64,000 nucleotides of DNA from Kingdonia uniflora (taxonomy: Eukaryota > Streptophyta > Magnoliopsida > Ranunculales > Circaeasteraceae). Below, piece after piece: positions 29,199-41,253 of the stretch. Location: assembly GCA_014058105.1 (NCBI GenBank), contig JACGCM010001311.1, positions 248,001 to 312,000 on the forward strand. The letters run 5' to 3'. A program made the position numbers and the translations under genes. The notes beneath the pieces are model-generated. The model made no database searches. It had not been told where the DNA came from and was given only the letters and a program-made list of their open reading frames with translations. Position 1 is the stretch's first letter. Each line of letters begins with the position of its first letter.

Positions 29199-32100
29199 CT
29201 TTCCTACTAACCAAGTAAGGCCACCGGCTTCCATTACTGATATAATTGCCTTCTGATGCCAATGAAGCCCTGTTGCAAAAACATGATCTTTTCCACTACT
29301 TGATGGATTTGTTGTGTACGCGTCACCACTTGGAAGAAAAGACTCCACTGTATTAGTGTACACCTGAGCTCTCTCATACACATTTGGGTTCAGATCGACG
29401 AAACTACAAATTACTGAAACCACGTATACAAGTATCTTTTGCAATAATTTAGTCTTCTCTACATTAAGGTCTGATAAATTGTTATCATCGGAAACAATTG
29501 CACCATTGAACGCTTTGAGTTGGACAACTGTAGCTGCAATAAAAAAAACTCCATATCGTTAATCAATAAAATCCCTATTCAGTAGAGAGTAAGATACCAA
29601 GACGTAGTATCCATTTACAAGGAGACACATTTAATTAAATGAATCTTATCAAAACAAAGTAGCAGCCTAAAGACTATCGCATAGACCCTCTTGCTTGTTC
29701 GCCCTTCTTATATGTTTAGAGGAAGGCTTTGGCTTGCAGCTCTCTTTATATGCAATACAAGCAATGGGGACTTTTCAAACTCGGCTCACTTTCGGTACAA
29801 ACATATTTGATATGACTCATCTACATATACATAGAGGGGTCAGGATCAGTGACTTAATGAATTTGGCATGTGTCTATATCAATGGTCAACCATGTGGATC
29901 AAGAAGTTTATGAAAAGGCTGATCTTGGTGAGGATGGTCTCCATGCTGAGGACAGCTTATAGAATGTTAGACCATTTAGAAAGTTCTAAATTTGACAAAC
30001 TTAATATCACACCTAAAGCCATTGTCGTAAACTAAGACCAGGGAAGCTACCCACAAAAACCTTATCAGACTCCAGAATCTTCTAATCCCACATAACAATG
30101 ACTCCACCAGCAGCTCCGACCAAAGGTCTGTTGCACCACCCTATGCTCCTTTATTTGACATTGTATTAGATTTACATTAAACTATCTTGAGGTTAAGTGT
30201 CCTGGCCACCTGGTACTCAGGTATCTACTTAACAAAACCTTATTTCCTTATAAATATTTTATTTTTTTGGAAAAAAGGTTTTAATTCACCTAATGTATTT
30301 ACGTCCCTTTTGGTGAATTTTTTACAATTTTCTTAGTAGTATTTGTCTTTTTATTATGATGTGAGTATTTCCCCTCAGTGTCCTGTCTAATTTTATTTTT
30401 CCTTGAATTTTAACATAGTACAAGACCTATCTGCCCATATATCTTTTATAAATGCCAGAAAGATGTACATTTGAACAAGGAAAAACAAGGGAAAGATGAT
30501 GTTTGGGGTATCTAAAATGTTGCTAGAAAAAGGATGGGTAGACCATATGCTTATCTGCAAATGGAGTTTTTAGGGCACTTATTATAGTCAAAATTGCAAT
30601 TATTTGAGGGAATGATTGATCTCCAAAATCAACTAACATTAAAAAAAATCACTTTACACCAAACTCCTTGCTCCCTTTTCTTTTTCCCAAATCTTACTAC
30701 CCTACGCCTCTATCCTATATCCTCCAAACCCTCCATTGAACCCTTGAATCTATCTTCTCTCCCTCAAAACTTGTTTTTTAGAAAATAAAATACTTTATTG
30801 ATGATCTCAACAAAACTTTCTGAGGTGGAAAGATTACAACCCGAAGCCAAAAGAAAAGAAAAAATAATACAAATCACTGAGCATCGCGTCAGACCTGTAA
30901 TAACTAAATATTCCATGGTGCCACATGATTTTCAAGCCAAAATATTTCATGACAATGGAAGAAGAAGACCAATACAATCGAGTCGTGTATACATGGAGAA
31001 TGATTGCTTCAATGGACTTAATCTTTCCATCAAAGTGTTTATCATTCCACGCCTTCCATAAAACCCATCCAATAGCAAACGGAGTAAGGTTACAAAGAAC
31101 TCTTCCCGTATTTCTTTTAAACAACTTGCCCACCACAATTTTGAGGAAGAAATAATATTTTGACCAAAACCCCAAGAAACACTAAGAGATTAAGAAAATG
31201 ATTCCACACCATCGTGATCGGACAACTACCAAAGATGGATTTAATGATGTTCTCTCTAAAACATATACTTTCTTATGTGATTTTTTTATAATTGAAAAAA
31301 ATTTACTTATGTAAACTTGGGTTTCAGTTTCAGATGAGAAATGGCCACAAAAACATGATTAAAGCTGCCACCACGTAACCTTGGAAGTTAGATATACCAT
31401 CATTAGTAGCGAGTTATTTATCCATGTGTTGGTAGTCTACATTAAATGTCAACAATTTGTGTAACCCCTTAGACTATGCTGCAATTTATTAGATGGTCCA
31501 TTTTTTCTTACAAAGATCGAAATGAGATGAGCAAAGAAAAAAATCAATGAAAAGAAATGATAAATACCTTTCATTAGAGCTGTAAGTTTTTGTATCCCTC
31601 CATAGTAGCCAAAAACTCTGCAATTGTGTATTGAACAAGTTACAATTGTCAACCCGTCCAAGACAAGCAAACCTTCAGAGATTATGTTCAAGCAAAGAGA
31701 AATTCGTGACTGTTATGATGTTGATTCTGCGGAATTTGTGTTTACTGAATTACAAAGAAGCAGTAAGAGAAAAAAATTAACTGAAGTTGTCCAACTAATT
31801 CCTACAACAATTAGTTGAATAAGTTGAGTTCACAATAAAGTTATTATCAATAAATAAAGGTTTTGAAGGGGGAGTAACTAATACAATCGAAAAATGGGTA
31901 TTTACCCCTATTTTTCAATAATTTCATCGAATTTCCGATCATTAAGCATTTTTTACTAAAATTAATTTTTAATTTCTCTTAAAATTTAAGAAAATGAGGC
32001 ATAACAAGCAAGCAAGCAATAATTTCCAAATCACATATAAAAATAGACAAATACTTTGACATATAATTATAGCGAATGTACCAACAAAAAAAATTGTATA

Positions 32101-32398
32101 TTAATTAAGTTTATACAATCTTGTTAAGTTGCTACAGAAAATAGAAGATCATACCCTAAATATGTCAATAATGTTATTTACTACGAAAATATAGAAAGAA
32201 AAATAATGGAAGCAAGAACCAAAGAAATTAGTATGGTAAGCAACATAGGGACTTTACTTACATTCAGTTACAAGGGCAGTTATCTCTACAAGTTCTTGAG
32301 TTAGAACAAGAATAATTTTAGGCGGATGACCAACAGAATAGCCTTTTACAATATCAATAGATACTGAAGGATAATTGGTGGCCGGCTCTGACAATTGT
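29199..32398 (-). pseudogene. Captured three-exon fragment of a BEACH-domain (SPIRRIG-like) host gene
   Basis: Three minus-strand exons with correct splice sites. Exon a, 32398-32262 (after TTCCAG, before GTAAGT), reads HPPKIILVLTQELVEITALV. Exon b, about 31710-31568 (before GTATTT), reads VFGYYGGIQKLTALMK. Exon c, 29533-29199 (after ATTGCAG, before GTATGC), reads VVQLKAFNGAIVSDDNNLSD, then VSVICSFVDLNPNVYERAQV and LHWHQKAIISVMEAGGLTWL. The protein reads through all three and matches, from memory, the N-terminal armadillo-like region of plant SPIRRIG-type BEACH proteins (membrane traffic and RNA granules). Exon c has no stop. A LINE fragment lies in the intron between b and c. Being inside a CACTA element, it is most simply a transduplicated host segment. 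The family name needs a search to confirm. Confidence 0.6.
30834..31260 (-). pseudogene. LINE ORF2 C-terminal-like fragment in DT1
   Basis: The minus strand reads TPFAIGWVLWKAWNDKHFDG with an upstream F-G-S-C-P-I-T-M-V-W-N-H-F-like stretch in another frame. The W-x-x-W-x-x-R/W-N-x-x-x-F pattern is typical of the tail of plant LINE reverse transcriptases after the zf-RVT domain. It has frameshifts, no RT core, and no clear poly-A end. It lies within the captured gene's intron. Confidence 0.42.
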
Positions 32399-33464
32399 CT
32401 GGAATGTACATGATTCCAAGTATTGTAAACAAGAAGGAATTACTTCAAGAAAATTTAAAATAACTTTCTCTTCTCCACCAACATATTTAACAAAATATAA
32501 CCAGGACACCAAGAAACTAGTTAGGATAAAATATATTTGCTAGATCTAATTAAAGCTAATAATGAATCGAACTTCGAATAACTTTTTTTATTGAATCAGA
32601 ACCGAATCCAGATTTTACTTTATTTCGGATCCGATCAACATACACCCAACCCAAACACAATATAATCTGATCCACACACGGGCTTACAAATATTCCAGGT
32701 TCTTGAGATTCCTAAGTTGACTGTAAGGATGATACAACATCAACTTGAGATCATATAATAAGGTCAATTCAAGGAATTTAATTTTGATGCATCCTTTGGT
32801 AAACTCTAGTTACGTATACATGATAACAACATTAGTTGAATAAGGCATATCAACACCCATTTCTATCCCCTTTCCTTTTCCAATGTAAATAAACCTAAAC
32901 TCAAATTTTCCCAATTATATTACACATAATTTATAAATTTATTAAAATAACTTGGAGAAAGAAAAAACTCACAGATTTCAACTCCAATAACAAAAGGCAT
33001 ATGGTAAAATCTTTAAGATAAATGTACCCTAAGCTAACAAAGTTCAAGTTTTCTACAATCATAGAGATTTCTTAAAATCGAATGTTTGATACCTTTGTTG
33101 TTGTGATTGAAACCTTGGCAGTGATTATCAAAACGCTTGAACTTTGGGGTGATGATAGAAACCCAAAGTAAATTCAAACCCTTAATTTAATCGAGCTCGG
33201 ATTTAGAAGAAGAGTGTGAGGGTTTCTCGACCAGTGAAGAAGAAATAGATCAATTTCTAAAAATTAACGCAAAGATCCTGAAGAGAAGTTAATAGATCTA
33301 GCTTAAAACTAAAAGTTAAAGCGATTTCTGATAGAAACGTTGAAAATTTTATGGTTCTCAGAAGAGATGATAGTTTAATGTTAAAGGTAAGAGAAAGAAG
33401 AAAGAGAGAGAAATGAAATAAAATGTTTAAACAACACCGAAGAAAATAAAACCTTGACTAAAAG

Positions 33465-33586
33465 TGAAATTGCTACGGATAGTTCAATATTGGCCACAGA
33501 CTATATCAGTAATAATGGTGCCATAGACTTAGTCCGTAACAAAATTTAGAAAACATCCGTGGCAAATTATAGATTTTGGTGTAGTG
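33465..33586. repeat. DT1 right terminal and subterminal repeats
   Basis: Contains ATCCGTGGCAAATT, CATAGACTTAGTCCGTAAC and GGCCACAGACTATATC, inverted relative to the left end, and terminates in TTTGGTGTAGTG. The flanking triplet is ATT. Confidence 0.85.
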
Positions 33587-34080
33587 ATTTTCGATGGTAA
33601 TTTCGGCATGAACAACTTTTCGAATGTCGAACGTGAAAGAAATTGAATGATTGGCACATTTTGAAGCCGAATATCAGGTTACCGGTGGATTGTTCTAGAC
33701 ACGATATAAACGATTATTCCTGTATAAGAGGAGGGTTTTTTAAAGGTCAATTGGCTTCAACTGGACAATCTAACAGCTAAACAGCTGGCCTGTCAGAGCG
33801 GTACTATTCCTGGGGTTGAGTGCCCCGCGTTTGATCATGACTTTTCCTTGATTTACAGAAAAAGGGTTGATTTGATGTAAGGATCTGATTTGACAGCTTT
33901 GAGCTGGGGCCGAAAGGTTCGACTTGGTTGAGATATACAGTTATGAAAATGTGAGCGTGGGACGTGCACGTGTGGGTAAAGGAGGGTAAAGTCAACAAAA
34001 GACACCTCAGCCGAAAAGTAGGGGTAGTGGTAATGATGGCGGTTTTGGAAATTGAGGCGGTTTTTGTTATTTTGAGGAGG

Positions 34081-34095
34081 TATATATATATATAG
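34081..34095 (+). promoter_or_regulatory. Putative TATA region of RE6 ORF-B
   Basis: GGAGGTATATATATATATAG precedes a leader that matches RE7 upstream of its ORF-B (TTCCCGGTTACCCA is shared). The expected 5'-UTR intron runs from GTACGTCA at 34244 to about 34530, but its acceptor is mutated. Confidence 0.45.
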
Positions 34096-34540
34096 ACAAG
34101 AGAAAAATTATTGTTCCCGGTTACCCAATCATTGAAAAAACCAGAGAGTTTAGAGAACATACGCCATTGTTACATATAGCTCGGTCGCTGCTGTGAGGTC
34201 ATTTGATTTACTGAGAGAAAAAAAATATACTCAACTCAAGAAGGTACGTCACCTTACTTCTGTCTTATTGATTCATCTTTTGTTTCTATATGTGTTGTAT
34301 ATATTAGGGTAGAGGCTGCTATGTTTTATAGTAGTGAAGATGTTACCGAGGTCAGGGGGAAAATACGTATCTAGGGTCTAGCCCATTGGGATTCTGAGGG
34401 TATTGAGGGTGTGACAGGGATTGAGGCTGAGCACTCGACTGTGATTGTATCAGTTGGAGAGGGTAGGTTAAAATATGTTATTAACATGTAATAGTTGAAT
34501 ATATCGATCTAATTGCGTGCCTCTTCTTTCGTAAGATAAG

Positions 34541-36729
34541 ATGCGTACCCGTCGATCTTTAAGACTGAGGTTGATAGACGAGGAGATCATAAAAGATGAG
34601 CTGAGTGTGTCTGGTCATGCACCCATGGATGAGGGCAGTGATGTAGAAGAGTTAGATATTGCAAAAGATGCCCCATTAGTGATGGTGATTCCTGAAATTG
34701 GGGCTTCAAGTAGTAAATGTCGTACGACGCTAGTGACCGAGAAGAGGGATGAGGAAGAGATGGAGAAACGAGAGAGAGGGGGACATGAAGGTAGTGTTGA
34801 ATCTTCAGGAGATGTGAGGGGAAAGGGTGAGCAAAGTGAACATAGTGAGGAATTGACTAATTCGGAGGAGGCCGCGGGTTCTGTCTTGGCTAGGGAGAAG
34901 ATGAGACTAGATCGATTTGGGGCTAAATTTAAGCTGCCGAAGGTAAGGGTGATATTATATGTTACTGGGTCAGGGTACAACTTTATGTCAAAACTTCGAG
35001 AGGGTATTATGGCATATAGAGGCCAAATTCGGCTAGGAATGCAATTACCCCTCTGAAGGTAGGTGAAGGGGGTGCTAAACTTTTGAGAAGTTGCCCCGTG
35101 TCAGAAGAATGAGAATTTTTATGAAATGATAAAGATAGTCGAGGCTATGAATGTAAAACTGAGAAGTGAGGGGAGGAGCTTGATCGAGTGGTACAATATT
35201 GTATCGTTCTACTCGAGGAATGTAGGCCAGAATGTAGGCACCTATCATATCCAGTGTTACGTAGATAATCTACGGTTGTATGATCTGTGCTCGACGGGCC
35301 AAGGGTAGAATAAAGACTTAGTTGTAGTACGGGGTAACTATGAGAATGTTGAAGGGGAGGACACTGGTAAGTTACAACATAAGGTCTATAATCCGAGTAA
35401 GTTGTCTGTCAATTTTTTTTTGATGCATTGATCAAATAGACGGATAAATGTATTTCTGTTTTATCTATAGGTTCTATTAACTAGACTTGGGTGAATTCGA
35501 GGGATTATATTGACGAGTTGATCAACTCGGATGAGGAGTGGGTGAACTTTGTATTCAAGAAGCTTGGTATCAGGAGGAAAAGGCAGAAGAAGACAGATTC
35601 CCTGCTTCGTAACGTACCCATTACGCCAAAGCCATCAAAGAAGAGGGGGGCGAAGGTTCGTCGAGAGGGGTCGAAGGAATGGAGAAGGTGAAGTTGACGA
35701 GGAAGGTAAGTTATGTGCCCAAGGGGCAGCAGGTGTCGAAGCAGGCAAGACTACTGCACAAAGTAGCTCGTGATACTTCGAGGCAGGCGTTGAAGCAGAC
35801 GTTGATGCAGGTTGTTAAAGGAAAGGGGATGGTCTTTCCCGAATCTCCAAAAGTACAGCAATCAAAGGGACCTCACCGCAAGAGGCGTAGAACTCTGGGG
35901 GAAGATGATGCAAAGGATGTGGACGAAGAACTAATAGCGTTCGAACTGGAGGAGCATGCTCGAGCCACTACTGCTTCGATGGCGACACTCTGTCCAATGG
36001 TCCAGAGGGGACTGGGAGGCGGATGAGGAAGACTATGCATCAGGTAACTATGTTTTTTTTTTGAAATTCTAAAATGTTTCTTAAGCGCACCATGCTTTGG
36101 GAGATATTGATGGCTCGAATATTCTGGCAGACAGATGCTTTGTCATAGGCTTTCATCAAGGCCCAAAAAGTAATAAACTGGTAGTTAAAGCAGGCGATTG
36201 ACAATATGGAGCTTGCTCGAGGGACCGAAACATCAATAGTTTCTAAAATTAGAGTTTTGAAGCAAGATCAGGGGACTATTAGAGATGAATACGAGAGGAA
36301 ACTCGAAGCTCAGCGGTACAACCATATGCAAGTGCTGGAGGCAAAACTAGCTGAGGAGGATAAGGCTATTACATAACAGAAGGAAACATTCCAAGAGTAG
36401 TTCGATGATGAATGTTTAGTTATAGTCAGGCTGAAGAAGTTCATCGAAGATTTGGGGTATGATCTTGAAACTTTAAAGTGCTTACCCAGAACCATTGATC
36501 TTGTTGCTGACTATGTTATTTAGGCAGAGTGGGTAGAAGTAGATGTTGCTGGTGTAGGTGTAAGAGTGGGAGATGTCACGGAGGCTCCTGTGGTAGACAA
36601 AGCTACTGCTGATACTGGGACCGAAGGGGTCGCGGGTGCTGCAGGGTCGAACCCTTCGACTAAAGGTACTGGGGGGGGGTTGGTGTTGAGGATCTTCAAG
36701 GAGGAGATGATGTTGCTACTCCGCAGTAA
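34541..36729 (+). pseudogene. RE6 antisense gene ORF-B (intron-containing, unknown function)
   Basis: ATG 34541 (MRTRRSLRLRLIDEE). The first exon stays open to about 35055 and encodes an acidic, Ser/Glu-rich region, then AREKMRLDRFGAKF and YRGQIRLGMQLPL. After stops, the central domain continues with EGRSLIEWYNIVSFYSRN and TYHIQCYVDNLRLYDLCSTG. Intron 35397-35470 has GTAAGT and TCTATAG. Exon 3 has YIDELINSDEEWVNFVFKKL, then a Lys/Arg-rich stretch (KGPHRKRRRTLGEDDAKDVD). Intron 36044-36130 follows. Exon 4 is coiled-coil-like, with FIEDLGYDLETLKCLP near 36440 and a Gly/Ala/Val-rich tail to TAA 36727-36729. Same blocks and introns as RE7. Charged ends around one compact domain might suit a nuclear protein, but that is inference. 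Confidence 0.68.
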
Positions 36730-37079
36730 GGTACTGTGTTGAGGTGCCAGACTATCTTTTGTGATTTTTCTGTTGGGTTGTAATATGTGAACAATGTTGG
36801 GCTTGTTTTACAATTGATCTGTGAACTTGTGATTGCTTTGAATTGCTGATATAGACTGTACTAAAACTGGTTTATGTTGAACTTGATCTGTACAAAATTA
36901 CTATATTAAATTCGTGATGTATGCTCAGAACTTAATTTGAATTGATTTGTATTGAACTTGATTCTTTGATATATGCTGTACTGAAACGTCTTGCATGTAG
37001 TAGAGTTGTTGATATTCTTGTGTACTTGTATCTGTATATGTTGTAACTATAGAATGCTTGTAGAATGATCGAACCTCAA

Positions 37080-37720
37080 AGACCTTTGAAATGGTGTCCC
37101 GAGTATCAATCGGGAGTTCAAGGAATTAACTGGACTTCGAAAGCTTGAGTCTGATCAAAGTAGAATGTGGTCGCCCTCAATGTATTCTCGAGGGGTCGGT
37201 CTCTCAACCATTCGTGCCCCTCAAGTTTGCTCGAAATTGGAGACTTGAAAATTTTTATGGTCACCCCTAAGTGTCAGTCTAGTCGAAGGGTTGACATGAC
37301 ACGTAGGTTTGACCAAGAAATTCACTAGACTTCAAATGCCTGAGCCTAATCTAAGTAGAACGTGGTCGTCCCCAATATATTGCCGAGGGTCCGGCGACCA
37401 TTCGTGCCCCTCAAGTTTGCTCAAAATTGGAGACTTGAGAAATTTTAAGGTCACCCCCAAGTGTCAGTCCGGTCAAAGGGTTGACATGACACTTAGGTTA
37501 GGCCAAGAAATTTACTAGACTTCGAAGGCCTGAGCCTAATTGAAGTAGAATGTGCTCGCCTCTAATGCATTCCTGAGGGTTCGGTCTCTTGACCATTCGT
37601 TCCCCTCGAGTTTGCTCGAAATTGGAGACTTGAAAAATTTCAAGGTCATCCCCAAGTATCAGTCAGGTCGAAGGGTTGATATTATACTAAGGCTAAGCCA
37701 AAAAATTCACTGGAAAATAG
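37080..37720 (-). repeat. 195-bp tandem repeats of RE6
   Basis: Three units marked by GGGTTGACATGACACKTAGG near 37290 and 37487 and a variant near 37674. Spacing is about 190-197 bp. Each includes CTCGAAATTGGAGACTTGA and CCATTCGTGCCCCTCAAG. They correspond in reverse complement to the RE7 array. Confidence 0.85.
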
Positions 37721-37756
37721 GAGACAAAGTTTAGAGGGAAAAAATTTATTTATTGA

Positions 37757-39130
37757 TTATTCTGTATTTATATCAGGTGAACAAGGTGGAGGTCGTAGCC
37801 TTTTGTATGAAACTAGTTGCATTGTATTCCATGGGTTTGGTAAAGGTTTTTCGTCTTCTGTCATCAGGCAGTATAAACCCTTGTCGGTTTTATCGTACAC
37901 AACGTAAGGTCCTTCCCAAGATTCGGCTAGCTTGCCGGCATTTCGAGGCTTCAAAGACTGTATGACAAGTCGAAGTACAAGATCTCAAATGTTAAAACTT
38001 TGTGGACGAACTCTCTTGTTATATGACTTCTGGAGGGAGAGATGGTAACGGTCGAGGTTGGCAATGGATCTGTCTCTGGTTTCATCGATCCATAACATGT
38101 TGCATCCGAGTTCGAACTTATTATCTTCATCTGAGAGGGTAGGATCTCGTATCGGAACTTTGAATTGAGTGGGAAGCACTGCTTCAGTATCATAGGCTAG
38201 AAGGAAAGGGGTACAGCTCATTATTTTTCTTGGAGTCATTAGATAGACCCAGAGGACATGCTGTTGTTCCTGAGCCCATTGTCCTTTCTTTGCGTCGACA
38301 CGCTTCTTAAGATCATTAACTATTGTTTTGTTGATTGCTTCGACCAGACCATTCCCTTGATGGTAGTAAGGTGTTGAGGGGGAGAGGATGATGTTGTACT
38401 TATTTAGGAAATTTCAGACTTTGTTCCCAACAAATTGTGGACCATTATCATATCGAATCATATGAGGGCAGCCGAAGCATGTAATGATGTTTTCCCATAG
38501 AAATTTGATGACTTCTTCTTCTCTGGTTCGGCACAAAGGTACGGCTTCGACTCATTTAGTAAAATAATCTGTTGCAGCAAGGATGTTCTCTCGGCTACCC
38601 AAAGCTTTAGGAAATAGACCCACAAGGTCGATAGCCCAGCATTTAAATGGCTAGGAGACTTGACTAAAGTGGAGGTCTTGAGAAGGGCTATGAATGTCGT
38701 GAGCATGGCGCTGGCATTTGTCACAGTGTTTGGCGTATTATTCGGCTTGCTTCTTCATATTGGACCAAAATAAACCTTGGGATACGGTTCAAAGGGCCAT
38801 AGATCTACCGGCAGTATGGGTACCGCAAGTACCTTGGTGGAGTTCAGCTAAAATTTTAGAGGCTTCATTTTGAGAGATGCACCGAAGGAGGACACCATTT
38901 GGGGATTTGCAATGTAACTCGCGTTTGAGGATGGTATATCTGCGATAATTCTCTAATAATGACCGTTTGGCTTTAGGATCATCTTGGAGGATAACATTGT
39001 AGAAGTAATCAAGGAATGGTGTTCGCCAGTCATCTGGATCTAGACTCTCGACCCCAAAATTGATGGCATTAACTTCTACCTGATCGATACTTGGGCGTTC
39101 GCGTACTTTGATATGAAGGGTTCGGAATTC
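37757..39130 (-). pseudogene. pol: RE6 integrase
   Basis: The N-terminal zinc-binding part is ELHQGTCGTHTAGRSMAL, with remnants of C-D-K-C near 38735. The DDE core survives in pieces: the D-L region, a TKWVEA-like stretch near 38560 and an [14 protein letters not shown] stretch near 38340, with frameshifts between. The C-terminus is well preserved: CTPFLLAYDTEAVLPTQFKV, then WEGPYVVYDKTDKGLYCL and LPNPWNTMQLVSYKR. The frame ends at 37757. Integrase would insert element DNA; this one has stops in the core. Confidence 0.85.
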
Positions 39131-39600
39131 GGACTGGCCTAAAAAAGGTGTTATGTAGGCGAGGGCGTCTGCATGTCTGTTTTTGCCTTGGGGATAGTGA
39201 GTAATAGATGATTTTTTAGGGAAGCGGTCCATGCACTGGCAGACGAGAGCAGCATACTCAGCCATGCGACCGTTGGCTTGATTCTCACCGATGTATTGTC
39301 TCTAAACAATTCGTGAGTCTGTGAAAACTGTGAGTTTAGGGATACCAAGTTCAAGTGTAAGGTCGGGACCAGGGATCAAGGCTTCATACACAGCCTCGTT
39401 ATTGGAGCATTCAAAGTTTAACTTCACTGCCTTCTCTATTCGATCATTGGTAGGTATAACCAGGATAATACCGATCCCCAAAGCATTAGGTCCAGCAGAT
39501 CCATCTGTGAAGAGTCGCCAGCTTGTGTTAGGGTTCCATGGGTCAGTAAGTTCGGGTTGGTCGCCTGGTAGATCTTCTTCATGTTCCTCCCAGTTGACAT
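39131..39600 (-). pseudogene. pol: RE6 archaeal-type RNase H
   Basis: The second RNase H typical of Tat elements. A TDGSAGPN-like start lies near 39500. A KLNFECSNNEAVYEAL-like segment follows, then a VFTDS remnant. The C-terminal part is open: QANGRMAEYAALVCQCMDRF and THYPQGKNRHADALAYI. Frameshifts near 39270-39480 break the N-terminal half. Confidence 0.82.
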
Positions 39601-40235
39601 CTTCGACCGGAAAGTCAGCAAGGAAATCGGGGACTGCTTAGTCTTTTTGGGAGACCTGCTTCTCAAATGTGATGTCATGTTCGCCCAAATAGACAGACCA
39701 CCGTTATACTCGTATAGATTTTTCTTTCTTGCTGAGTACTTCTCGAAGGGGATAACTTGTTATAACATGGATGAGGTGAGCTTGAAAATATGGTTTGAGT
39801 TTTTGGGAAGTGCAGACGAGGGTGAGGAGCAAACGTTTAAGTTTCGTGTATCGAGATTCTACGGGTGTTAGAGTTTTGCTGATAAAATATACAGGTTTCT
39901 CAATGTTTGATTCGAGTCGAATGAGGACTGAACTGACAGAGGTATCGGTGACCGCGATATATAAGGAGAGTGTTTCACCTTCGATATGGGTGCTGATGAT
40001 GGGTGGTCGACCAAGGTATGTTTTAAGTTTGAGGAGGGCCTGCTCACAGTCGGGGGTCCAATTTATCTCAGGGTTATTTTTCTTTTTTGCCTTGTGGATG
40101 GCTTGGTCGCGTAAGAGAGAGAAGAGCCAAGCACAGGGGTCTGAGGATTTAGAAATAAAATGGTTGAGGGCCGCTATCTTGCCAACCACCTTTTGGACAT
40201 CTTTTTTGGTTCGGAGGGAAGATATATCGATGAGG
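39601..40235 (-). pseudogene. pol: RE6 Ty3-type RNase H
   Basis: A 161-codon open stretch (40189-39704) starts MVGKIAALNHFISKSSDPC. It contains INWTPDCEQALLKLKTYLG, YIAVTDTSVSSVLIRLES and YFISKTLTPVESRYTKLKR, and ends SYPLREVLSKKEKS. The remaining C-terminal part, with F-L-A-D-F-P-V-E-D-like sequence near 39610, is frameshifted. Confidence 0.85.
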
Positions 40236-40990
40236 GCTCGAATATGTGTAGGGTTGATCTCAATACCTCATTTACTGATAAGATGGCCTAAAAATTTGCC
40301 AGACAAAACACCAAACTGGCACTTGTCTGGATTAAGTTTCATGTTGTATGTTCGAAGTATCGAGAAGACTTCGGTTAGGTCCTAGATATGGGTTTATTTT
40401 TGGAGGCTCTTGCATAACATGTCGTCAATGTAAACTTCGACCGACTTGCCAAACAAGGGCTTGAACATGGTTATGACAAGGCATTGGTAGGTGGAACCCG
40501 CATTTTTATGGCCAAAAAGCATGAACTTAAAGCAGTAAAGGCTTTGTTCAGTGATAAAAGAAATTATAAGTTGATCTTCGGGGGGGAAGGGTACCTGATT
40601 GTAACCTGAAGCCGCATCCATCATAAACAGACGTTCATGTCCAGCAGTAGAATCGAGGAGTACTAAAATGATCAGAAGGGGGAAACTGTCCTTCGGTGTG
40701 TGTTTGTTGAGATCTGTGAAGTCGACGCAAATTCTGATCATGCCATTCTTTTTAGGAACTGCAATAATGTTTGATATCCATTCAGCATACTTGACTTCTC
40801 TGATAAAACTCACGGCTATGAGCTTGTCAACCTCGAGGTTTACAGTTTCTCAAAGTCGTCGTGCCAGTGTACGCTTTCTCTACTTTACTACTGTAGAGTA
40901 GGGGATGAGGTCGAGGCAGTGACATGGTAAAGTGAGGTCGACACCGGACATCTCCTGGAACGTCCATGTGAAGACGTCTTTGTTTGCTCG
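40236..40990 (-). pseudogene. pol: RE6 reverse transcriptase
   Basis: Palm and fingers are largely open from 40813 to 40394: FIREVKYAEWISNIIAVPKK, RICVDFTDLNKHTPKDSFP, MMDAASGYNQVPF and the catalytic YIDDML near 40430. LFGHKNAGSTY replaces the usual F-G-L-K-N-A-G-A-T-Y. A stop follows SLQK. The thumb MKLNPDKCQFGVLSGKFLGH-like part follows to about 40250. Upstream (40814-40990) is a Tat RT N-terminus with frameshifts. Confidence 0.85.
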
Positions 40991-41253
40991 AAGAAAGTCT
41001 GTGAGTTCAAGGTGCTCAACCTCGTCTAGAAAGGTTCCAATAAACGTACCTTGACCAGGACCTTCAAGCTCAATATAAATAGTGGTGCATCCGATGGGTG
41101 AGATTGCGGGTATCGAAGGTATGGAGATAGTGATTGCTATGGGAGTCTGACGAGTTTCCGAGTCTGATCGATCTCTGGATGCTCACATAAACGGGCGAGG
41201 CGCTGAGAACCTTTTAAATTCCATGTACTTTAGGGGGTAGTGAAATGAAGGGT

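Larger units (their letters stand above)
25625..33586. mobile_element. DT1: CACTA (En/Spm-type) DNA transposon, non-autonomous, 8.0 kb
   Basis: The ends are CACTACACCAATTTT (left) and, reverse-complemented, CACTACACCAAAATC (right): an 11-bp perfect terminal inverted repeat with the CACTA core. Flanking triplets are ATA and ATT, a 3-bp target duplication with one change. The homologous uninterrupted site in RE7 (about 54080-54100, minus strand) shows the sequence before insertion. Subterminal DNA carries repeated GCCACGGAT and CTGTGG motifs at both ends. No TNP2-type transposase frame is visible. The interior contains host-gene-like and retroelement fragments. Confidence 0.9.

Noticed and set aside
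25625..33586. An autonomous CACTA element with transposase
   Set aside because: No long frame and no TNP2 or TNPA motif in either strand over 8 kb. The interior is mostly captured or unrecognised DNA.
34541..36729. ORF-B as a normal host gene that retroelements inserted around
   Set aside because: It occurs at the same place and orientation between integrase and the PPT in four separate elements, so it is part of the elements.
39795..40385. 196-codon plus-strand open frame, one of the longest in the window
   Set aside because: It is the antisense shadow of the RE6 RNase H and RT coding strand. Composition follows the opposite frame and no domain is visible.
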